DNA from: Prochlorococcus sp. AG-424-P23
GTDB taxonomy: Bacteria > Cyanobacteriota > Cyanobacteriia > PCC-6307 > Cyanobiaceae
Assembly (NCBI GenBank): GCA_003210135.1
Contig: QCNK01000002.1
Location: 1 to 64,000, forward strand
Length of the DNA stretch: 64,000 nt
Direction: 5' to 3'
Position numbers and translations under genes: made by a program. Within the stretch, counting starts at the first letter, position 1. Every line of letters starts with the position of its first letter. The notes beneath the pieces are model-generated. The model saw only the letters and a list, made by a program, of their open reading frames with translations, did no database searches and was not told where the DNA came from. Positions 19,861-29,020 of the stretch are shown one piece after another.

Positions 19861-20463
19861 ATGACAACTCTAGATAGCTCAAAAGAAATTCAAAAAAATA
19901 ATTCTGAAGTCAATGAAACTCATGAAGACTTCAGAATGTTTGGTCTTATAACATTCCTAATTGCGGACGGAATGACTTTTGCAGGATTCTTTGCTGCTTA
20001 TCTAACTTATAAAGCAGTAAATCCATTACCTGATGGTGCTATTTATGAATTAGAACTTCCAATACCTACACTCAATACAATTTTATTACTTGTTAGTAGT
20101 GCAACTTTCCATAAAGCAGGTAAAGCACTTTTAAAAGATAAAAACTCTGATTCCCAAAAATGGTTGTTTTTTACTGCTTTTCTTGGAATTATATTTTTAA
20201 TATGTCAATTATTTGAATATTTTCATTTACCATTTGGATTAACAGATAATTTATTTGCAAGTACTTTTTATGCTCTTACTGGTTTTCATGGATTACATGT
20301 GACTTTAGGCACTTTAATGATTTTAATTATTGCTTGGCAATCGAGAATCAATGGAGGAAGATTAACTAGTCAAAATATGTTCCCATTGGAAGCTGTAGAA
20401 TTGTACTGGCATTTTGTAGATGGAATATGGGTTGTTTTATTTATTATCTTGTATCTTTTATAG
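19861..20463 (+). CDS. ctaE: cytochrome c oxidase subunit III
   Basis: A 200-residue membrane protein. ALTGFHGLHVTLGTLMI and AVELYWHFVDGIWVVLFIILYLL match subunit III. The protein is short, as in cyanobacterial and actinobacterial types with five spans. It stabilises subunit I. It completes the ctaCDE operon and is followed by 98 AT-rich bases before the cyAbrB gene. Confidence 0.96.
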   Translation: MTTLDSSKEIQKNNSEVNETHEDFRMFGLITFLIADGMTFAGFFAAYLTYKAVNPLPDGAIYELELPIPTLNTILLLVSSATFHKAGKALLKDKNSDSQKWLFFTAFLGIIFLICQLFEYFHLPFGLTDNLFASTFYALTGFHGLHVTLGTLMILIIAWQSRINGGRLTSQNMFPLEAVELYWHFVDGIWVVLFIILYLL

Positions 20464-20561
20464 AAAACTAAAATTAAAAAAATTAAATATATTTTTTATT
20501 AATTTATATTGCCACAGTTCTCCTTTTTAGTAAGAATATATAATTAGAAATTTGTCAGATA

Positions 20562-20915
20562 ATGCTAGAAGGAAAAGAACTTCTTGAAAAAGCAAAATTA
20601 TTAAGTAAAAAATCTGAAGATGAGATAGCAAAAGGTTGTGGTTACATAGGCCCTAGCGGAAGAATTTTAAGAAAAAGTTTTTACAAGGCGCTTATTGAAG
20701 CCAAAGGATACAAAATAGGAAATGGTCGTAAGGGGAAAAATGGTAATAGAGCTTCAAGAGGCAGACAGACAGAATTCAAAACTAAGGTTCACGGGAATGG
20801 GAACCTATTAATAGGTCATGCCTACACCAAAAAATTAGGTCTTGAACCTGGTCAGGAATTTAAAATCGATCTAAAAAAAGAATCAAAAACAATTTATCTG
20901 ATCCCATTAAATTAA
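20562..20915 (+). CDS. cyanobacterial AbrB-like transcription regulator
   Basis: A 117-residue basic protein of the cyAbrB type. The N-terminal half contains CGYIGPSGRILRKSFYKALIEAKG, a central basic stretch NGRKGKNGNRASRGRQTEFK follows, and the C-terminal part carries the AbrB-like swapped-hairpin domain (GNLLIGHAYTKKLGLEPGQEF). In cyanobacteria cyAbrB proteins bind DNA widely and tune nitrogen, carbon and redox genes. The sequence alone does not show whether this is the CyAbrB1 or CyAbrB2 copy. Confidence 0.88.
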   Translation: MLEGKELLEKAKLLSKKSEDEIAKGCGYIGPSGRILRKSFYKALIEAKGYKIGNGRKGKNGNRASRGRQTEFKTKVHGNGNLLIGHAYTKKLGLEPGQEFKIDLKKESKTIYLIPLN

Positions 20916-20925
20916 AAAATATTTT

Positions 20926-21579
20926 TTACCAACCGTTTTCTTTAAGCCACTCAGAAGAAATATTATTTGAAGAAAAATCTTCTTTTCTATTTTTATTAAA
21001 CAAAAGTAATTTCTCTACATATTTAATTAGTGCATCTGCCTCAAGGTTTACGCTGTCACCAATATTTAATTTATTCAGATTTGTGTTATGCCAAGTATGA
21101 GGAATGATTGCAATAGTAAATATTTCTCCTTCCTGCTCATATTTTGCAATTGTAAGACTTATACCATTTACACAAATACTACCTTTATTAACTACATATT
21201 TCGAAAAATTATTATTTATCCACTTTATGGATAAAAGCCAAGATTTCTCTAATTTTTCAATATTCTCAACTATCCCAAGACCATCAACATGCCCACTGAC
21301 TATATGCCCTCCTAGACGGTCAGACACCCTAAGAGCCGGCTCCAAATTCACAATCTGATTCAATTTAGATTTTAATCCTAAAGTTGTTTTTTTTAATGTT
21401 TCCTCACTAACGTCAACAGTAAATTTATTTTGAAAAATCTCTTTAACTGTCAAACAAATTCCATCAACGGCTATACTGTCACCGATTGTCATATCAAAAA
21501 AGTTATCTAGAATTTCAATTTCTAAAATATTCTTTTCTTGTTTTAGTTTTCCAATTGATTGAATTATTCCTGTGAACAT
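20926..21579 (-). CDS. ribE: riboflavin synthase alpha subunit
   Basis: A 217-residue protein with the MFTGIIQSIG start and two repeated lumazine-binding domains. Repeat one has VDGICLTV and GGHIVSGHVDG; repeat two has VNGISLTI and IIPHTWHNTNL. It dismutates two 6,7-dimethyl-8-ribityllumazine molecules to riboflavin. It is convergent with cyAbrB and monocistronic by position. Confidence 0.95.
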   Translation of the reverse strand: MFTGIIQSIGKLKQEKNILEIEILDNFFDMTIGDSIAVDGICLTVKEIFQNKFTVDVSEETLKKTTLGLKSKLNQIVNLEPALRVSDRLGGHIVSGHVDGLGIVENIEKLEKSWLLSIKWINNNFSKYVVNKGSICVNGISLTIAKYEQEGEIFTIAIIPHTWHNTNLNKLNIGDSVNLEADALIKYVEKLLLFNKNRKEDFSSNNISSEWLKENGW

Positions 21580-21690
21580 AGATTTAAGAGAAATATTTTT
21601 GCAAAATTTTGTATTTACTTTAATTTACTTTATATCATTTTCAACTATAAATAAATTAAAGAATGAATAAAAAAAATTAATCATATTTGG

Positions 21691-22833
21691 ATGATTATTA
21701 ACTCACAAAAAAGATCATTTGGTAAAGGGAAGAAAGTGAGCTTATTCACTTTAGGAACAATGCGAGCAACTGAAAGTCTCGAAAAAATGTATAGCATGAT
21801 AAAAAATGCATATTATGTAGGAATTAACCATATAGAAACAGCACCTTCTTATGGTGATGCTGAATCACTTATTGGAAATTCAATAAAAAAACTAGAAATA
21901 GAAGAGAATATAAAAGAAGAAAATTGGGTCATTACTACCAAAATTTTACCAAGGGGTGATTTTGACTTTTTAAAAAATAATTTTAAAAATTCTCTTAAAA
22001 ATTTAAAACGCGAGAAAATTAATAATCTTGCAATTCATGGACTCAACATAAAACAACATCTGGATTGGGTTCTTGCTGGAGAGGGCAAGAAATTCATATC
22101 ATGGATACTTGAGAAGGAACTAGTTGATCAAGTTGGTTTTACTTCACACGGGAGTTATTCACTAATTAAAGAAGCAATTAACTTTGAAATTTTTAGTTTT
22201 TGCAGTCTACATTTACATTATTTAGATCAATCTAAAATTACTTTGGCAGAGGAAGCTATAAAAAGAGGTATGGGAGTATTAGCAATATCGCCTGCTGATA
22301 AAGGAGGTAGATTATATTCTCCAAGTGATATTTTGTTAGAGGCTTCCAAGCCTTTTCATCCATTAGAACTAGCTTATCGATTCTTGTTGGCAAAAGGAAT
22401 TACAACTTTGTCCTTGGGGGCGAAAAACAAAAACGATTTTGAATTTGCGTATAAACTTAGAAACTCCTTCGAGAAGCTTACAGAACTTGAAAAAAACGCG
22501 CTTAATAAAATTGAGAAAGTTGCTAATGAAAGATTAAACGCAACCAAATGTGAACAATGTAGGTGTTGTCTTCCATGCCCAAATGAAATACCTATTCCAG
22601 AGATACTTCGTTTAAGAAATATATTTGTTGGTTATGGACAAGTAGAATTTGCAAAAGAAAGATACAATTTAATAGGAAAAGCTGGCCACTGGTGGGAAGA
22701 AAAAAATTCCTCATTTTGCCAAGAGTGTAATGAATGTGTTCCTAAATGTCCTAGTAAATTAGATATACCAAATTTATTAAAGCAAACCCATAACTTCTTA
22801 ATTGAAACTCCTACAAAAAGATTATGGGGATAA
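21691..22833 (+). CDS. aldo/keto reductase with two C-terminal 4Fe-4S motifs
   Basis: A 380-residue protein. The N-terminal ~270 residues form an aldo/keto reductase barrel, with GINHIETAPSYGDAE containing the catalytic Asp/Tyr region, and AIHGLN. The C-terminus has two ferredoxin-like cysteine clusters, CEQCRCCLPCP and CQECNECVPKCP. Such fusions suggest electron transfer from ferredoxin or an iron-sulfur cluster to a flavin- or NADPH-linked carbonyl reduction. The substrate is unknown. The 3' end overlaps the opposing gene by 12 bases. Confidence 0.88.
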   Translation: MIINSQKRSFGKGKKVSLFTLGTMRATESLEKMYSMIKNAYYVGINHIETAPSYGDAESLIGNSIKKLEIEENIKEENWVITTKILPRGDFDFLKNNFKNSLKNLKREKINNLAIHGLNIKQHLDWVLAGEGKKFISWILEKELVDQVGFTSHGSYSLIKEAINFEIFSFCSLHLHYLDQSKITLAEEAIKRGMGVLAISPADKGGRLYSPSDILLEASKPFHPLELAYRFLLAKGITTLSLGAKNKNDFEFAYKLRNSFEKLTELEKNALNKIEKVANERLNATKCEQCRCCLPCPNEIPIPEILRLRNIFVGYGQVEFAKERYNLIGKAGHWWEEKNSSFCQECNECVPKCPSKLDIPNLLKQTHNFLIETPTKRLWG

Positions 22834-23820
22834 AGATTTATTCCAGGAATTTTCAAGATTAATTTTTTCTTCATTTGTTAGAACAGGGAAAGACCAACTA
22901 TTATCCCAACATTTCTTAGAAGGGCCTGATATAGGGTAAATCTCAGATTTATATTTATTTTGTAAATAATCATTATTGAATGGCAGATACCAACCTTCAC
23001 TTACTAATTTATCTACTATTGATTTATTTTCTAAAGATTTAATCCATTTAATTAATATTTGATTTTTTAGATTTGATCGACTAAGAATAAAATGCCACAT
23101 TAAAGGCACTCCTTGGTTTGGGAAAACTAAAGAAAGCCTTGGATCTATTTTTAAATATTTTGAACAGAGACTATAAGGAACTATAGCAACGCAAGCATCA
23201 GAATTAATCAACCAATTGAGCATATTTTTATCATCAAATACCATTGCTTGGTCTTTTATTTTTTTTAAGGAGTTAGATGAATTAATTTTTTTAGCAATGG
23301 ACATTATTATTCTTGGACTTTGCGGAAAAATGATTTTCCCTGTCAAGTTTTTAGAAAGAAGAAAGTCCCATGAAGTTCTGGCTGAATTTATTAATTCTTT
23401 ATTGTTTTTAATAACAATAGTGTATGGCACTACGCCAATAGGAAATAATTTACTTCTCTGATTTTGATTAAAACTTCCTAAATAATCTATCGATCTTTTA
23501 TCCAGATTTTCTATCAGTTGATATTCATTTATTTTTTCAAATTCTGCAAAATCTAAACTAGTAATCCATCCATCGTTTATTAAAGTAAAATCTGAATTGA
23601 GAATTATGTCTCTGTTTTTTTGTAGCTTAATATTTTCAAAATTAATTTTTTCCTGTTTCCAATCTTTTGGAATCGTATCTTTAAAAGATTTTGGATAAAA
23701 AGAATTCTGTAGCGCAATTTTTAAATTATTAGGAAGATTACTGCAAGAATTTAAGAGAAATAAAAGCGAAAGCTTACCATAATTTAAAAATTCTCTTCTG
23801 TTTGCAAATTTTGAAAACAT
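22822..23820 (-). CDS. PotD-like substrate-binding lipoprotein with Tat-type signal
   Basis: A 332-residue protein resembling extracellular solute-binding proteins of the spermidine/putrescine type (SDFTLINDGWITSLDFAEF, LFPIGVVPYTIVI, and ACVAIVPYSLC). The N-terminus has NRREFLNYGKLSLLFLLNSC: a twin-arginine motif followed by a hydrophobic stretch and a lipobox cysteine. That suggests a Tat-exported lipoprotein. No permease or ATPase of the polyamine type is adjacent. It is 1 base from the CobT-like gene, so the two are probably co-transcribed. Confidence 0.7.
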   Translation of the reverse strand: MFSKFANRREFLNYGKLSLLFLLNSCSNLPNNLKIALQNSFYPKSFKDTIPKDWKQEKINFENIKLQKNRDIILNSDFTLINDGWITSLDFAEFEKINEYQLIENLDKRSIDYLGSFNQNQRSKLFPIGVVPYTIVIKNNKELINSARTSWDFLLSKNLTGKIIFPQSPRIIMSIAKKINSSNSLKKIKDQAMVFDDKNMLNWLINSDACVAIVPYSLCSKYLKIDPRLSLVFPNQGVPLMWHFILSRSNLKNQILIKWIKSLENKSIVDKLVSEGWYLPFNNDYLQNKYKSEIYPISGPSKKCWDNSWSFPVLTNEEKINLENSWNKSLSP

Positions 23821-24978
23821 TCAGCAATCCTTCTCTAAAGAAATTTGACCTAGGCTCTTCATCATTTCCAGATTTTGTTGACACAATGAAACTATTTCTT
23901 CATTTTTGAATCCATCTAAAAAAGCAAGCAATGATATCCCACCAGCACCTACACCTTCTTTTACATGACCTAATTCATATTCATTCAATTCTTTGTATTT
24001 TGAAGATTTGAAATTTAAAGGACTTGCCAGACCCAATAAGTCAATATGATATTTCTCATTAATTAAATTCAATAAATCACTTAGAGAATTATCTTTTAAG
24101 AGCCAACCAGTTGTTGCAACAAAAACATCCTCAATAAAGTTATCTTTATTGTTTGCACCCAAGAATTCTAATACAAGCACAATGACAGCCAACATTTGAC
24201 TTCCACCAGATAAAATTACGGGTTGTTTTGCTAATCTAGCACCAATTAATAAACCCATTGAGAAAGCTTGGAAAGGATCTCCCAAAGATGCAACAACATC
24301 AAAAGAGTCAAAATCAGTCTTTAAATTTGAATTTAAAAGTCCTTCTTGAACTACGTTTCTTCTTAGTTCTCTTGGAGCTTTAAATAGACTACTCCCTACT
24401 AAATTAGATACCTGTAAACCAAAAGCTTCCATTACTGCCTGAGCAGTTGTAGTACCGCCTGGTACAGATTCAGAAATTAAGATGGGTTGTTTTGAGGATT
24501 TTCCTATCGCAAGACCTCTTTCGTAGAGATTCACAACTCTCTCTTTGGGCATAGATTTACCAGTAGTAAGACAATTTGATGGGCCCAAATCTCTATCTTC
24601 TATAACCAAATGATTAAAATAAGGTTTTACTTCTATACCCAGAGGAACAATCACTGGATCAATATTAATAAGCTTTGAACAAACATGACTTATTAGGGCA
24701 GGAGTTACCCCTGCATTTAGGAAAGGTAATTTATATTTATGATCTTTTGAAGCACCCTTAAGCAAAAATTCGGCATCTGCAAGAGCAGTTCTTCGCCTTG
24801 ATTTTGCATTAATACCTGCAGCCGATATTCCTGGAATTTGAGATGTATTAGTACTAGCAATTACAAGAAATATTTTGAAATCTTTTATATTTTTTTTCAG
24901 TATTTCTATCTTTGTAAGTTGTCTTTTTATATTGGATTCATTACCAAAAAAATTTATCCCTAATTCTGTACTATACAT
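23821..24978 (-). CDS. CobT-like nicotinate-nucleotide phosphoribosyltransferase family protein
   Basis: A 385-residue protein resembling the cyanobacterial/archaeal CobT-like family (TIGR00303). INAKSRRRTALADAEFLLKG, SVPGGTTTAQAVMEAFG, LGDPFQAFSMGLLIGA and LSGGSQMLAVI are Gly-rich, phosphate-binding loops of the kind expected. CobT activates the lower-ligand base for cobamide assembly. Marine picocyanobacteria make pseudocobalamin with adenine as the lower base, so the base used here may not be dimethylbenzimidazole. CobM elsewhere in the window supports cobamide synthesis in this cell. Confidence 0.8.
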   Translation of the reverse strand: MYSTELGINFFGNESNIKRQLTKIEILKKNIKDFKIFLVIASTNTSQIPGISAAGINAKSRRRTALADAEFLLKGASKDHKYKLPFLNAGVTPALISHVCSKLINIDPVIVPLGIEVKPYFNHLVIEDRDLGPSNCLTTGKSMPKERVVNLYERGLAIGKSSKQPILISESVPGGTTTAQAVMEAFGLQVSNLVGSSLFKAPRELRRNVVQEGLLNSNLKTDFDSFDVVASLGDPFQAFSMGLLIGARLAKQPVILSGGSQMLAVIVLVLEFLGANNKDNFIEDVFVATTGWLLKDNSLSDLLNLINEKYHIDLLGLASPLNFKSSKYKELNEYELGHVKEGVGAGGISLLAFLDGFKNEEIVSLCQQNLEMMKSLGQISLEKDC

Positions 24979-24990
24979 TTTTTCTTTATA

Positions 24991-25629
24991 TCAATTATTT
25001 AAATCAACTAAGCTATTTAATAATCTTGGAGGATCTGGGATAGTTAATTTAAATCTTGGAAAAAGAGAATAGGCAACTACATGTACCGTTAAAACATAAA
25101 CTATTTCTTGAAAAATTATTAATAAAATTGCACCTAATTGGATACTAAAAATTGAAGGTGATAAAGGTAAATTAAGTAATCCAATGAACTTTTCAATTAG
25201 ACCATAACTCGCTCTAGTGATTAACACCCAAAGATTATCTCCAACCAATGTAGATAATGCTATTACTCTTAATAAGAAGCCAAGAGTACCAATAATAACT
25301 CCTACAGTTACACTAAGTTTCCAACTCTTTTGTTTAAACCAACACCAACCCAACCAAAAAGCCAGTGCCCCATAAGGGAACAAAAATAAAGTTCCTCTGA
25401 CAGGACCCATAATTATAAATAAAAGTAGAAATTGTATTAAAAGTCCTTCCAATGCAGTTTTGGTTCCTCTTCTCAAGTGCAAAAGGATCATTGGGAGGGG
25501 TAAAATCAACCTTAATAAAGCTCCCCCAATTGGCAAATAATATAGTGCAACCCATAATAAAGAAGAAAGAGATGCCAGATATGAGGTCTCAACGATATTT
25601 AATGCTTCATTTTTTGTTTTTATTTTCAT
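24991..25629 (-). CDS. DUF2232 family membrane protein
   Basis: A 212-residue protein that is almost wholly hydrophobic, with about six membrane segments. LLWVALYYLPIGGALLRLILPLPMILLHLRRG near the N-terminus is typical of the DUF2232 family as I know it. The family shows some resemblance to membrane components of ECF or biogenesis systems, but no function is established. It lies 12 bases upstream of the CobT-like gene on the same strand. Confidence 0.7.
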   Translation of the reverse strand: MKIKTKNEALNIVETSYLASLSSLLWVALYYLPIGGALLRLILPLPMILLHLRRGTKTALEGLLIQFLLLFIIMGPVRGTLFLFPYGALAFWLGWCWFKQKSWKLSVTVGVIIGTLGFLLRVIALSTLVGDNLWVLITRASYGLIEKFIGLLNLPLSPSIFSIQLGAILLIIFQEIVYVLTVHVVAYSLFPRFKLTIPDPPRLLNSLVDLNN

Positions 25630-25644
25630 TTTTCCTAAAAAATT

Positions 25645-26232
25645 TCAATTAATTTTATTCATACTTTTATTTTTTGAATCTAAGATACGTTCAATCTTTT
25701 CTATTTCAAAATTTACCTCAGAATTACTTAATATGGAATTTAACTCTTCAGTAGGATCTTTTGGATCTACATCTTTTAGGATGAATATTATTTTGTAAGA
25801 TTGAAGCTCAATTTTTCTTTTTTTTGGAAAATTCTTAATTTTGTTATTTTTTTGTTTTGATATCTTTTCTAAATTTAAATCCTCTTTATTTTCTAGAATA
25901 TTTTTTTGCTTTTCTTCTTTTTTAATTCTTTTATTACTTTTACCATCAATTTCTTTATTTTCTTTTTCTAAATTTATATCCTTTTTATTTTTTGGTACAT
26001 TTTTTGGATTTTCTTCTTCTTTTATTTTTTTATTTTTTCCAACATTAATTTCTTTATTTTCTTTTTCTACAATTTTTTTATTTACTAGATTATCTTGTAA
26101 AACTTCATCTTGGCTTGTTTTTTCAAAATCATTAAAACTACTTTCAAGAAAATTTCCAATCCTCCCTCCAGAGCATGATTGCAATAAAATTAAAAAAATT
26201 AATAAAAAAAATTCTTTTTTTTTAAAAATCAT
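25645..26232 (-). CDS. Lys/Glu/Asn-rich lipoprotein of unknown function
   Basis: A 195-residue protein with a lipoprotein signal peptide: KKKEFFLLIFLILLQSC, lipobox LQSC with Cys at residue 20. The middle (about 55-125) is a low-complexity, strongly charged segment with two degenerate copies of a ~34-residue unit starting EKENKEI. The C-terminal ~60 residues look more ordered (KIELQSYKIIFILKDVDPKDPTEEL). It lies between topA and the DUF2232 gene with gaps of 6 and 15 bases, so it is probably in their operon. Confidence 0.6.
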   Translation of the reverse strand: MIFKKKEFFLLIFLILLQSCSGGRIGNFLESSFNDFEKTSQDEVLQDNLVNKKIVEKENKEINVGKNKKIKEEENPKNVPKNKKDINLEKENKEIDGKSNKRIKKEEKQKNILENKEDLNLEKISKQKNNKIKNFPKKRKIELQSYKIIFILKDVDPKDPTEELNSILSNSEVNFEIEKIERILDSKNKSMNKIN

Positions 26233-26238
26233 ACTTTT

Positions 26239-28845
26239 TTAACTTTTCTTTTTTCTTATAATTTTTTTTTTACTTTTTTTTATTTTTTTTGAAATAGACC
26301 CTTTTTTATCTTTTAGTTTTTCTTCTAAAAGGGATATAGCATCATCAATGGAGAATTTTTCTAAGTCAGTATCTTTTGCAATCGAAACATTAGTTTTGCC
26401 ACATTTTAAATAGACTCCATATCTTCCATTTAGTATTTGGATTGTCTCTTTAAATTGATTCGATTTTCCAAAATCTTTAAGTACCTCTTGACCGCCTCTA
26501 CCCATTTTTGGCATCGCAAGAATTTCTAAGGCTCTTTTTATATCAACTTTAAAAACATCATCTTCTTTCTTTAATGATCTGTTTTCAGATTCATTTTCAT
26601 TTTTAATCCATTTAATATAAGGTCCAAATCTTCCTCTATCAGCCTCAACAACACCTCCTTCAGGATGAACTCCTAATAATCTAGGCAAACTCAAAAGTAC
26701 AAGTGCCTCATCTAGAGTTAAATCATCAGTTTTCAACTCTTTGGGTAATGAAGCTCTTCTTGGTTTAGCTTTATCTTGATCATTATTTCCCAATTGTACG
26801 TAAGGTCCATAAGGACCAAATCTTAAAAAGACTTTTTCCCCAGTTTTTGGATCAGTTCCAAGATCTGACGGGCCACTTAAAATTTGATCAACTTGCTTTA
26901 TGTCTAAATCTCCAGGAGTTATATCCATAGGAAGATTGCCTTTTGCCTGAATTTCATTACCAGATTCATCAATTTTTGTACCCTCTAACCAAGGTCCGTT
27001 AGAGCCTATTCTGACAACACAAGGAAGGTCTTCGAAATCAACTTGTCTATAAGCTTTACCATCAATATCACCCTCTGTTTTCTGAACTTTTACCTCAAGG
27101 CCATTTTTACCTTTATAGAAAGTCTCGAGGTATGGAAGCCACTCAAGATTGCCTGAAGATATTTCATCTAATGAAGACTCCATTTTTGCTGTAAAAGTGG
27201 TATCAACCAAATCAGGAAAATGTTCTTCTAATAGTGCTGTAACAGCAAAAGCTGTAAACGTTGGAGCTAAAGTATTTGAAGATATATTTGCATAACCTCT
27301 ATCCACAATTGTCCCAATAATACTTGCATAGGTAGAAGGTCTCCCAATCCCTTCTTTTTCAAGAACTTTTACTAATGCAGCCTCTGTATATCTTGCAGGC
27401 GGTTTGGTTTCATGAAAAGTAGATTCCTTATTAGTAACTTCAAGCTTTGTTCCAGTTGTTAGGTTTGGAAGAATAATTTCTTGTTGTTCAAGGGATGAAC
27501 TTGGGTCATCACTACCCTCTACATAAGCTCTGAAGAATCCAGCAAAATCAATACTCTTGCCGCTCGATTTAAATAATCCATCCCCCACACTAATTTCAGT
27601 ATTAATCATAGTTAGCCTAGCTTCCGCCATTTGACTAGCTACAGTTCTTTTCCAAATTAAATCGTAAAGAGATAAGTCTCTACCAGTCAGATTAGTTTCC
27701 TTTGGTGTTTTAAATACCTCACCTGCAGGTCTAATAGCTTCGTGTGCTTCTTGAGCATTTCTTGCAGTTGAATTAAATTGTCTTGGTGAATTAGATAAAT
27801 ATTCTTTTCCATACATAGAACTGACACATTCTCTAGCAGCTCTAGTGGCTTGTTCGGAAAGATGAACTGAATCAGTCCTCATATATGTGATGAAACCTCT
27901 CTCATAAAGCCCTTGTGCACATCTCATAGTTTCCCTTGCAGACAAACGAAGCTTTCTATTTGCTTCTTGTTGCAATGTACTTGTTGTAAATGGAGGAACT
28001 GGCTTACGAGTGGATGGTTTTTTTTCAATTTTTGAGACTACCCAATCCTCGGAGGAAAAAGTCTTCAATAAATCATTTACTTTATCTTCTCCAATTATTA
28101 AAGATTTGTTTCCTTGTTTTAATTTTCCGGTCTGTTCATCGAAATCGGAACCATTGGAAATTCTTTGACCATTTAGACTAAATAATTTAGTTTCGAAAGT
28201 TATATTATCTTTTACTAGGGAAGCTTTAATTCCCCAATAACTAGCTTTTTTAAAGGATCTTCTTTCTCTCTCTCTTCTAACAAGAAGCCTTACAGAAACT
28301 GATTGAACCCTACCAGCAGATAATCTGGGGGCTACTTTTTTCCAAAGTAAAGGAGATAATTCATATCCAAAAAGCCTGTCTAAGATTCTTCTGGTTTCTT
28401 GAGCCTGAACAAGTTCCATATCGATTTCTCTTGTTTGATCTAAAGCTTTATTAATTGCCTTTTTTGTAATTTCATGAAAAACCATTCTCTTAGTAGGTAT
28501 TTTAGGCTTCAGTATTTGAAGAAGATGCCAACTAATACTCTCTCCCTCTCTATCTTCATCAGTTGCCAGTAATAGTTGGGAAGCACCTTTCAAAGCATCT
28601 TTCAGCTCTTTAACAACCTTTTTCTTATCTTTAGGAACTATGTAAAGTGGTTCAAAATCTTCCGTTGTATTTACTCCAATTCTTGACCATTTTTCCTTTT
28701 TAACTGCAGCAGGGATTTCAGCCGCCCCTTTTGGAAGATCTCTTACATGTCCCATTGAAGCAAGAACTTCATAATTAGAAGGCAAAAACTTTCTTATAGT
28801 TTTTGCTTTGGTGGGACTTTCAACAATAACAAGTGTGTGATCCAA
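26239..28845 (-). CDS. topA: DNA topoisomerase I
   Basis: An 868-residue type IA topoisomerase. The Toprim domain is at the N-terminus (LVIVESPTKAKTIRKFLP, then ATDEDREGESISWHL). The catalytic Tyr is in GFITYMRTDS, and GIGRPSTYASII lies in the core. The C-terminal part has repeated FGPYGPYVQLG / GRFGPYIKW / GRYGVYLKCG motifs, as in cyanobacterial enzymes that lack zinc ribbons. The tail is poly-Lys. It relaxes negative supercoils. It is divergent from ndhB. Confidence 0.96.
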   Translation of the reverse strand: MDHTLVIVESPTKAKTIRKFLPSNYEVLASMGHVRDLPKGAAEIPAAVKKEKWSRIGVNTTEDFEPLYIVPKDKKKVVKELKDALKGASQLLLATDEDREGESISWHLLQILKPKIPTKRMVFHEITKKAINKALDQTREIDMELVQAQETRRILDRLFGYELSPLLWKKVAPRLSAGRVQSVSVRLLVRRERERRSFKKASYWGIKASLVKDNITFETKLFSLNGQRISNGSDFDEQTGKLKQGNKSLIIGEDKVNDLLKTFSSEDWVVSKIEKKPSTRKPVPPFTTSTLQQEANRKLRLSARETMRCAQGLYERGFITYMRTDSVHLSEQATRAARECVSSMYGKEYLSNSPRQFNSTARNAQEAHEAIRPAGEVFKTPKETNLTGRDLSLYDLIWKRTVASQMAEARLTMINTEISVGDGLFKSSGKSIDFAGFFRAYVEGSDDPSSSLEQQEIILPNLTTGTKLEVTNKESTFHETKPPARYTEAALVKVLEKEGIGRPSTYASIIGTIVDRGYANISSNTLAPTFTAFAVTALLEEHFPDLVDTTFTAKMESSLDEISSGNLEWLPYLETFYKGKNGLEVKVQKTEGDIDGKAYRQVDFEDLPCVVRIGSNGPWLEGTKIDESGNEIQAKGNLPMDITPGDLDIKQVDQILSGPSDLGTDPKTGEKVFLRFGPYGPYVQLGNNDQDKAKPRRASLPKELKTDDLTLDEALVLLSLPRLLGVHPEGGVVEADRGRFGPYIKWIKNENESENRSLKKEDDVFKVDIKRALEILAMPKMGRGGQEVLKDFGKSNQFKETIQILNGRYGVYLKCGKTNVSIAKDTDLEKFSIDDAISLLEEKLKDKKGSISKKIKKSKKKIIRKKKS

Positions 28846-29020
28846 GGTTTATTTCAAAAATTGGTGTTTTTGTTCAGTTAGGGCATATTATGATTATTTG
28901 AAACTTTTTCAAGTAATTTCTCTTGAAAATTTCAAAAATCATACCCACAAATTATAATCAAGTTAAGATTAACTCTTTGACCATTACAATCAATCATCTA
29001 ATTTAATCCTATTTAATAAA

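Noticed and set aside
25841..26242. Phe/Ser-rich + strand frame opposite the Lys/Glu-rich lipoprotein
   Set aside because: Phe and Ser runs arise from the complement of Lys/Glu codons; the minus-strand frame has a proper lipoprotein signal.
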